Assembly: GCF_000418325.1 (NCBI RefSeq)
Contig: NC_021658.1
Location: forward strand, 12,194,501-12,258,500
DNA: 64,000 nucleotides
Direction: 5' to 3'
Source of the DNA: Sorangium cellulosum So0157-2
GTDB lineage: Bacteria > Myxococcota_A > Polyangia > Polyangiales > Polyangiaceae
Below, piece by piece: positions 58,298-64,000 of this stretch (position 1 is its first letter; each line of letters begins with the position of its first letter). The notes under the pieces are model-generated. The model was not told the origin of the DNA. It searched no databases and worked only from the letters and a program-made list of their open reading frames with translations. The translations under genes were made by a program, and so were the position numbers.

Positions 58298-58320
58298 TCA
58301 GACGTGTGCTCTCCCGATCT
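58298..58320. other. Illumina sequencing-adapter remnant (assembly artefact)
   Basis: tcagacgtgtgctct followed by cccgatct matches the 3' end of the standard TruSeq read-2 adapter at 22 of 23 positions. In translation it gives the well-known contaminant peptides (Q-I-G-R-A-H-V on one strand frame, R-S-G-E-H-T-S on another). Sequence on the two sides should not be assumed to be contiguous in the genome. Confidence 0.92.
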
Positions 58321-60098
58321 GCCGGCACGGCCTGCGCCGCCGCATAGGCCTGCGCTGCGCGCGCGAACGCCGCGCCGGGGGAGGGCGCCCACCGGACGGC
58401 CTCGGCGAGGAGGAGCGCCCGCAGCGGCGGCGGCACGGCCGCACCGCGCCTTGACCGCGCACCGGGGAGGTGGTGTCTTCGCGGCGGCACGGCCGGCCGG
58501 GCCGCGAGGTCGACCGCGGCCTTCGCGGCGCCCGGCGCGGCGGCCCGATCGGCGGCGGCGAGGAGCCGCGGCGCCTCGGCGTGGGCCGGCGCGCGATCGC
58601 CGGCGGGGTCGCGCTGCGCGGCGCGGTCGAGCAGCGCGGCGCGGTCGCGCTGCGGCGCGAGGAGCTCGGCGACGCCGGCGCGCTGCCGACGACCCCGACA
58701 CGGGCCGCCGGGTAGCCGCCGGCGGCGACGGCGATCTCCCCCTCGACGACCTCGACGGTCGCCGCGCGCGCGTCGACCGGGAGCGGCACCCGGATCCACC
58801 GCGGCTCTCGCCAGCGCGCGGCGTCCGCGAGCCGGGCCCCGGTGCGCCACGCGAGCTCGCGCACGACGGCGCCGCCGGCGCGGACCACGACGCGCGTCGC
58901 GCCGTAGGCGCGCGGCCGGAGGGCGATGCGCAGCACGTCCGCGCCGGGCGCGTGGAGCCCGAGCCGCCCGCCGGCCCCGAGCGACCGCCAGGGCGTGGCG
59001 CGCTCGAGGGCTGGGAGATCGGGGCCTTCGCGGCCTCCGCGCGGCTCGACCTCCCGCGCGACGAAGTACGGCTCGATGAGCGGCCGGAGGAGCAGCGATT
59101 CTTCGAGGTAGCGCGCGGTGAGCCATGCGGCCGCGTCGGGCGCGAGCGGCGCGGGGGCCGGCGCGGCCTTCGCGCCGCTCGCGCCCGGCGCGGCGGGTGC
59201 CCCTGCGGCCCTCGGCGCGGCCTTCGCGCCCGAGCCGCCCGGCGCGGAGAGCGCGGCGCGCGCGGCGTCGACCCACCGGAGCAGCGCGGCGGCCTCGCCG
59301 GGCGCGGCGGCCGGCGGAGAGGGCCGAGCCCCGGCGCGGGCGCGCGGCCGCCGAGCCACGCGGCGACGTCCTCGTCGAGGCGGTACCAGGCGAGCGGCGC
59401 GCTCTCCCGCGCGGCGACCCGCACCGCGACCGGCGTGCTGTCCGCGCCGCTCGGGACGGCCGCGCGCACGGCGACGAAGCGCGCGCTCGACCAGGCCGGC
59501 ACCGCGACGTCGCGCGCGCCCTGCTGGAAGGGGGGCAGCGGCATCCACGTGATCGCGTCGGGCGTGTCCCCGACGCCCGAGCCGAGGCCGATGCCCGCGA
59601 CCTCGCCGCGCACCTCCAGCCGGTCGCCGGGCTCGACGGGCACGAGGAGCAGCTGCCCCGCGGTGAGCGCGATCGGCCCGGTCGGATCGGCGGCGAGGGG
59701 CGCGGCGGTCGTCCCCTCCGGAGCCGGCGCGCCCTGCTGCGGGCCGTTGCTCCACGCGACGACCCGCGCGCTGTCCGGCGGCACCCACGCGAGCGGCGCT
59801 GCGGCCGCGGCCTCGCGCGCGCCCGGGGCGCCGGGGGCCACGCCGAGGGCGAGGGCGAGCGCCGCGCCGAGCAGCGCGCGGCGGGCGGCGGACGCGGCCA
59901 AGGCGTCGAGATCCACGGCGATTACCCTTGCACCATGCCCACCGTGCGCCCCGTGCGCCGTGAGGTACCGGGCTAACCGATTTCCCGCGTCGAGCGCAAG
60001 CGCGCGATCGGCGAGCGCGCGCGGCGGCCCTCGCGGTGCCGGGGCGGGCCGCTGCGGCCGCTGCGGCCGCTGCGGTCGCGGCGGCAGCGCGCCGGGGC

Positions 60099-61016
60099 CT
60101 ACGGCAGGGGCCAGCGCCGCTCGCGCTTCAGGCGCTCCAGCAGCGCTGCGAGCGCCGCCGCGTCGAGCTCGAGGAGCGACGCCTCGTCGCCGGGCGAGAG
60201 CGCGATGCCGAGCACCTCGCACACCTCCCTCACACCCTGCTGGAGCCCCTCCTCGCGGCCCTCGCGGCGGCTTCTCTCGCGGAGCGACGAGAGGCTCGCG
60301 TGGCCCTCGCGCTGCAGCAGGTTGGCGAGGGCGGCCTGCTGCGCCGCGGCCCGATCGTAGAGCGCCTCGACCGGGAGCGGGTTCTGGAGCACGCCTGGCG
60401 CGTGCAGCAGCTCTCCCGGGAGCGCGCGCCGCGGCGGCGCGCCGGGCGCGTGCACCTCGACGTGGCGCGGGGCTTCGAGGCGGACGACCCAGACCCAGCG
60501 CGTCCCGGCGGCCAGGAGGTCGTGGATCTTCTGTGTGAGGCGCGCCTCGTCCTCGCCGAGATCGGCGTACGCGATGGCCAGCGCCGGCGCGCCTTTCGCC
60601 CACCCCGGGGTGTCGGGCACGTTGCCCACGGCGACGTACGGCGCGCGGAGCAGCTCGGGCGCTGGGCTGTAGCCGGTGCCGATGCCGGCCTCGCGGACGG
60701 CGGGATCCCAGGCGACGACCGCGCCGCCGAGCAGGTGGGCGCTCGAGGCGCGCCCGCCGCTGGGCAGGCAGAAGACGGGGTGCCCTTGGGACAGCTCGTA
60801 CGGGTCGCCGGGCCGGACCTGCGCGGCGCGGAACGGCCCGCGCGGGTCGGAGCGCGGCGCGGGGAGGTCCGGCGCGGCGGGGTCCGGAGGAGGTGGGGGC
60901 GCCGTGGCCGGCGCGGGGGCGGGATTGCGCTGGGCCGGGGCGAGCGGCGGGGGCTGGGCCGGCGCCGTGGGGCAGGACAGGATCTCGGGAGGCTGAATGG
61001 GATACTTGGGTCGCAT
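60099..61016 (-). CDS. Uma2 family (DUF820) PD-(D/E)XK nuclease-fold protein
   Basis: 305 residues from ATG 61016. After a Pro/Ala-rich N-terminal extension (about 15-60) comes the Uma2 core: a strand pair with L-L-G-G-A-V-V-A-W-D-P, then P-A-L-A-I-A-Y-A-D-L and W-V-W-V-V-R-L, where Uma2 proteins place the acidic/Lys nuclease residues; here the usual E-x-x-S/K positions are poorly kept. The C-terminus is a charged helix (R-S-R-R-E-G-R-E-E-G-L-Q-Q-G-V) as in many myxobacterial and cyanobacterial members, which are abundant and of uncertain function. Confidence 0.75.
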   Translation of the reverse strand: MRPKYPIQPPEILSCPTAPAQPPPLAPAQRNPAPAPATAPPPPPDPAAPDLPAPRSDPRGPFRAAQVRPGDPYELSQGHPVFCLPSGGRASSAHLLGGAVVAWDPAVREAGIGTGYSPAPELLRAPYVAVGNVPDTPGWAKGAPALAIAYADLGEDEARLTQKIHDLLAAGTRWVWVVRLEAPRHVEVHAPGAPPRRALPGELLHAPGVLQNPLPVEALYDRAAAQQAALANLLQREGHASLSSLRERSRREGREEGLQQGVREVCEVLGIALSPGDEASLLELDAAALAALLERLKRERRWPLP

Positions 61017-61078
61017 GCCCGTGGATTCCGGGCATGCACGAGGATGCATCACCGTTTCGGCGGCCGGCTGCGGCGGCG

Positions 61079-61288
61079 GCCGGCGCCTGATGTGCTCGCT
61101 CGAAATGAAGATCGCTGACGCACCGCGTTCCTGGAGCAGCGCGCAAATCTGCCGCGAGGCGCAGGGGCGCTCTCGGCCGGTCCGACCGCCCTCCGGGATC
61201 GCGGACGGCCTCGGCGGACCGGTCCGAGCGCCCCTCCGACATCGATCCAGGCATCGGGGAGCGGTCCGACCGCCCTTCCGGCATCGAT
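61079..61288 (+). repeat. 210-bp direct repeat, copy 1
   Basis: Identical to 62224-62433 except for four substitutions. It begins gccggcgcctgatgtgctcg and ends ...cggcatcgat, and contains degenerate ggtccgaccgccc units. It ends exactly where the truncated AAA ATPase frame begins. Confidence 0.95.
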
Positions 61289-61289
61289 C

Positions 61290-62207
61290 AGTATTCCCAT
61301 CGACGTCGAAGCGGGCAACCCGTGTCCCAACTGGGTAGTAGATTTCTGGCGCTCTTCTCTTCCTGCGGATGCCTACACGATCAGCCAGCTCGCCCGTCCA
61401 GCGCCGAAGAGCTTCTTGCGCGATGCGCTGGAAGGCATTCAGCGCAACGCCGCGGTGACGGAGCTCGTCTGCGCTTTCGACTACCTCCGCGGCAGCGACG
61501 ATCCTCGCGATCGCCGGGACGGTGAGGTCCTCTACGAGACCATACGCCGCATCGTCGAGCTCAGCGTGCTCGACGGCGAGCTGAGCCACGTGGATCGGCG
61601 CGCGTTCATGCCGATGGTGCGCCAGAGCGGCCAGCTCGTGCCGCTCTCCAACCTCAGCAGCGGCAACGCGTACCTCATCCAGCACATGATCGGATTGCTG
61701 GGCAAGATGTACGCCGTGCACGTCCTGCGCGAGACGGACGCCTCCGAGCTGTGCAAGACCCCTGGACTGCTGCTCATCGACGAGGCCGAGAACCACCTGC
61801 ACCCTCGCTGGCAGAAGCGCTTTCTGGGCGATGTGCTTAGCATTTTCCCGAATCTTCAGATCATCGCCACGACGCACTCGCCGTTCATCGTCGGCTCGGT
61901 CCCGGGCGCGCGGGTATTCGTCTGCCGTTACGATCGGGAGCGGAAGACCTGCGTGGTCGACGACGCCACAGATCTTTACGCGAACAAGCCGGTGGAGGAG
62001 ATCCTGCTCTCCCCCGCATTCGATGGCACGCAGCCGTTCGGCGAGGAGATCTCGCGCCTGCTCGAGGCACGGAAGGCCGCCTTCGAGGCGGGGGACTCCG
62101 TCCGGCGGAAGGAGATCGAGAAGCAGCTCAAGGACAAGAACCCCGAATACTTCTCGTACATCGACATTGAGGAGCGTTTGCAGTCGCTGCGCGGAGCGGG
62201 GGAATGA
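61290..62207 (+). pseudogene. AAA (OLD/RecF-like) ATPase, 5'-truncated
   Basis: About 305 codons with an open frame from the repeat boundary. There is no Walker A motif; what remains is the C-terminal half of an SMC/OLD-like ATPase: signature-like L-S-N-L-S-S-G-N-A-Y-L-I-Q-H-M, Walker B G-L-L-L-I-D-E-A-E-N-H-L-H-P-R-W-Q and switch I-I-A-T-T-H-S-P-F-I-V, followed by a charged helical tail. A TTG at 61416 is the only plausible internal start. Such ATPases often pair with a nuclease in phage-defence operons (OLD, Gabija, retron and related). With the N-terminus replaced by the repeat it is unlikely to function as is. Confidence 0.75.
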
Positions 62208-62223
62208 TCCCGATCAAGCGACT

Positions 62224-62433
62224 GCCGGCGCCTGATGTGCTCGCTCGAAATGAAGATCGCTGACGCACCGCGTTCCTGGAGCAGCGCGCAAATCTGCCGC
62301 GAGGCGCAGGGGCGCTCTCGGCCGGTCCGACCGCCCTCCGGGATCGCGAACGGCCTCGGCGGACCGGTCCGACCGCCCCTCCGACATCGATCCAGGCACC
62401 GGGGAGCGGTCCGACCGCCCTTACGGCATCGAT
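62224..62433 (+). repeat. 210-bp direct repeat, copy 2
   Basis: Second copy of the element at 61079-61288, in the same orientation, starting 17 bases after the ATPase stop codon. The 935 bases between copies contain only the ATPase remnant. Its 3' end grades into the 43-bp tandem array. Confidence 0.95.
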
Positions 62434-62573
62434 GCCATGCGCCCGGGAGCGGTCCGACCGCCCTTACGGCATCGATACCACGCGCCCGGGAGCGATCCGA
62501 CCGCCCTTACGGCGTCGATACCACGCGCCCGGGAGCGGTCCGACCGCCCTTACGGCGTCGATACCGCTCACCG
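62402..62573 (+). repeat. 43-bp tandem array with internal dyads
   Basis: Four copies starting at 62402, 62445, 62488 and 62531 of gggagcggtccgaccgccct followed by tacggc-r-tcgat and a variable 9-base tail, preceded by two degenerate copies within the 210-bp repeat. Each unit contains CGGTC-C-GACCG, a short hairpin. Units are contiguous with no unique spacers. Confidence 0.9.
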
Positions 62574-62725
62574 GCGGCCGGTTCGACCGGCTTTGCCTGA
62601 GAAGTGGGCCCGCCCGTGGACTTCTCGGGCAGCCCTCGGGGCGTCGCTTCCCAGCTTTGCCCGAGCCGACGACGCGCGGGAGTACCCCTTCGCATGGACT
62701 CGGTGTAGGGTGTAGACGGAGACCT

Positions 62726-63514
62726 ATGGCAAGCAGCTACATCGAGCTTTACCGAAAGCTCTCCGCCAAGATGCACAGCGATGCGGTTGAGATCGGCGTC
62801 TACGACCACCCAACGGCCAAAGGTGACGGACGTGAGGATCTCGTCTCCAACCTCTTGAAGGAGCGCATCGGAACCACGTTCGGCGTCTCCAAGGCCGAGG
62901 TCGTTGACGCCAACGGTGCAACCACCGGCGAGTTCGATTGCGCGATCTACGACCAGGGCGTGGCGTCGTCCTTGCACGTAATGGGCCACCGTCGCGTGGT
63001 GCGCGTGGAGAGTCTGGCGATGGTGATCGAGGTGAAGTCGAAGCTCGAATCGCGCGACGTGGACGAGTACACGAACGACTGCAAGGGGCTTGACGGCCTT
63101 CGCCGGTTCTACGAGCCCGCCCCGCTCCTCTCGCTCATCTTGCACAACGTGCCGCCGGACAGGAAGGCCGCGGCGGAGAAGATGTTCGAGGAGGGGCTGC
63201 CCACGTGCAGTCGTTTCGAGGACGTTCCGGCGGTCATCCACAGCTTCTTTGCGTTCGATGGCCCCGAAATGGAGACAGCGGCGCAGTATATGCGGCCCCC
63301 GGGCGTCGACATCATCTGCGTGCTGAACAAGTACACCATCGCGAAGCCGAACTTGGGGGCCTCCCTCAACGTGAACCACCCCGTCTTCTGGGGGAAGGGC
63401 GAGGATGCACTTGGGGCGTTTCTCCAGTGCATCGAACACACGCTGCAAAAGTTCCGGATCTCACGCGAGCTTGTCTGGCCTGCCCCGCTCAGATACTTCA
63501 AGCCGACCCCGTAG
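62726..63514 (+). CDS. DUF6602-like protein with PD-(D/E)XK nuclease-type core
   Basis: 262 residues from ATG 62726. Residues ~35-115 show the nuclease-fold pattern: an N-terminal helix with G-R-E-D-L-V-S-N-L-L, then G-E-F-D-C-A-I-Y-D (acidic strand end) and A-M-V-I-E-V-K-S-K-L (E-x-K), as in restriction-type PD-(D/E)XK proteins. Two aromatic-rich segments follow (V-I-H-S-F-F-A-F-D; H-P-V-F-W-G-K-G-E-D-A-L-G-A-F). This resembles the DUF6602 family. It follows the truncated AAA ATPase, and nuclease plus ATPase is a common defence pairing, but the two are separated by 500 bases of repeats. Confidence 0.65.
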   Translation: MASSYIELYRKLSAKMHSDAVEIGVYDHPTAKGDGREDLVSNLLKERIGTTFGVSKAEVVDANGATTGEFDCAIYDQGVASSLHVMGHRRVVRVESLAMVIEVKSKLESRDVDEYTNDCKGLDGLRRFYEPAPLLSLILHNVPPDRKAAAEKMFEEGLPTCSRFEDVPAVIHSFFAFDGPEMETAAQYMRPPGVDIICVLNKYTIAKPNLGASLNVNHPVFWGKGEDALGAFLQCIEHTLQKFRISRELVWPAPLRYFKPTP

Positions 63515-63599
63515 CGACTTCCGCTCCGCCGCAGCCAGCGGGATCACCCGGCTCCGAGGAAGCCGCAGCGTCGAGTCGGGCTTCCAGGACGCGGGCGCC

Positions 63600-64000
63600 A
63601 TGAGCATCTCGTCGCGCAGGTACTCCCGGGAGTACATCGGGTGGGCCGCCGTCGCGTCCTCGGCCAGGGCGCGGAGGGGCGACGACGGGCCGGAGTTGCT
63701 TCGCGTAGGCGGCGAGGCCCACCGGGTCGGTCGTCTCGACAGGAGCACGCAGGGCCTCCCGGAGTCGAAGATCGAGGGCACGCCCCGCCTGGCTTCTCTG
63801 CTCCCGCGAATCGACCGGGAGCGCCTCAAGGCGTTCGAGGCGGCCGGTGGCCGGTGCCAGTGCGAGCGTAAAGAGTGCGACGAAGGACACGCGGACAGGT
63901 GCCCGAACGAGTTCGCGCCCGAAGATCGCGGCGGGGCCGATGACCCGGACGCTTGGCAAGCCCATCATTGGAGGGCGAGGTCGAGGGGCGGGACGGACAA
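63600..64000 (+). CDS. Partial HNH-like nuclease domain protein (runs off the window)
   Basis: An ATG at 63600 opens a frame of 133 codons with no stop before the window end. The last third reads F-E-A-A-G-G-R-C-Q-C-E-R-K-E-C-D-E-G-H-A-D-R-C-P-N-E-F and later W-Q-A-H-H-W: Cys pairs and a His doublet spaced like the zinc knuckle and HNH/HxxH start of many HNH endonucleases. The N-terminal part has no recognisable domain, and a competing minus-strand frame covers the same bases, so coding is likely but not certain. Confidence 0.45.
   Translation, partial: MSISSRRYSREYIGWAAVASSARARRGDDGPELLRVGGEAHRVGRLDRSTQGLPESKIEGTPRLASLLPRIDRERLKAFEAAGGRCQCERKECDEGHADRCPNEFAPEDRGGADDPDAWQAHHWRARSRGGTD

Larger units (their letters stand above)
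54325..59916 (-). pseudogene. Large exported protein gene, broken by frame changes and an adapter insertion
   Basis: Read on the minus strand, protein-like sequence starts at GTG 59916 (a signal peptide, A-A-S-A-A-R-R-A-L-L-G-A-A-L-A-L-A-L-G-V) and continues to 54325, but only by switching frame near 59320, 58690, 58300, 57340 and 55610. The conceptual product is about 1850 residues: Ala/Pro-rich segments, TPR-like helices (A-F-A-R-A-A-Q-A-Y-A-A-A; A-D-A-F-T-R-I-G-L-A-H-R-S-S-A-A-L-A-R-A), beta domains, and a C-terminal region resembling an outer-membrane barrel (Y-L-A-V-D-E-S; L-S-A-V-L-F-A-R-Y-D-Y). Switches fall in GC-repeat tracts and one carries Illumina adapter sequence, so most or all are assembly errors, not biological decay. 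Family not recognised. Confidence 0.6.

Noticed and set aside
62320..62573. Possible CRISPR array
   Set aside because: The 43-bp units abut each other with near-identical sequence throughout; there are no unique spacers and no cas genes.
63461..63968. Minus-strand frames at the right edge
   Set aside because: They compete with the plus-strand HNH-like frame; I see no domain in them, although a real minus-strand gene cannot be excluded.

Overview
The window has very high G+C, long open frames in every frame, GTG/ATG starts with four-base ATGA/GTGA overlaps, and lipoproteins with Gly/Ser/Thr linkers. Together with a Uma2-type endonuclease and a MxcI-like gene beside a TonB receptor, this points to a large-genome myxobacterium of the Sorangium/Polyangium type. 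That assignment is an inference from style and gene content; there is no rRNA in the window.

Layout. 1-5.3 kb holds housekeeping and orphan genes: a TPR protein, a small lipoprotein, a hemerythrin, a SemiSWEET-like transporter and a DTW-domain tRNA modifier. Among them a CAP/SCP lipoprotein gene is interrupted by a roughly 370-bp insert carrying two leucine tRNAs and the 5' end of an HNH endonuclease gene, all antisense to the host gene.

5.45-33.85 kb is one minus-strand biosynthetic operon for a salicylate-capped, thiazoline-type nonribosomal peptide, probably a siderophore. In transcription order it encodes: salicylate synthase; an NRPS ArCP-Cy-A-PCP-Cy-A-PCP; an NRPS docking-Cy-A(MT)-PCP-TE; two ABC half-transporters of the YbtP/YbtQ type; a saccharopine-dehydrogenase-like oxidoreductase; a reductase-methyltransferase fusion whose reductase half has lost its proposed catalytic residues; an eroded A-MT didomain; a cytochrome P450; an active-looking thiazolinyl imide reductase; a VOC protein; a salicylate-AMP ligase; and a type II thioesterase. 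Three Cy domains predict three consecutive heterocycles on salicylate. Modules 2 and 3 read as cysteine (DLYNLSLIW) and module 1 has a mixed code (DLYNLGLIH). Two methyltransferases stand outside the assembly line. This combination is not pyochelin, yersiniabactin or myxochelin as I know them.

34.9-47.4 kb, same strand and separated by a roughly 1-kb gene-free gap, encodes the transport set: MATE exporter; TonB-dependent receptor with an extra N-terminal TonB-like domain; ExbB; ExbD; TonB; a MxcI-like lipoprotein; an ABC ATPase; and an ABC-2 permease fused to a peptidase-like domain lacking HExxH. A perfect 20-bp palindrome lies upstream of the receptor.

48-54 kb is a carbohydrate region (KduI, GH3 lipoprotein, CBM2-SGNH esterase), with three copies of CGGTTGACAG between kduI and a divergent small gene. 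54.3-59.9 kb holds one large exported protein gene broken by frame changes and by an embedded Illumina adapter sequence, so this stretch is an assembly artefact. 60-64 kb has a Uma2 protein, a 210-bp direct repeat flanking a truncated AAA ATPase gene, a 43-bp tandem array, a DUF6602-like nuclease-fold protein and an HNH-like fragment at the window edge.
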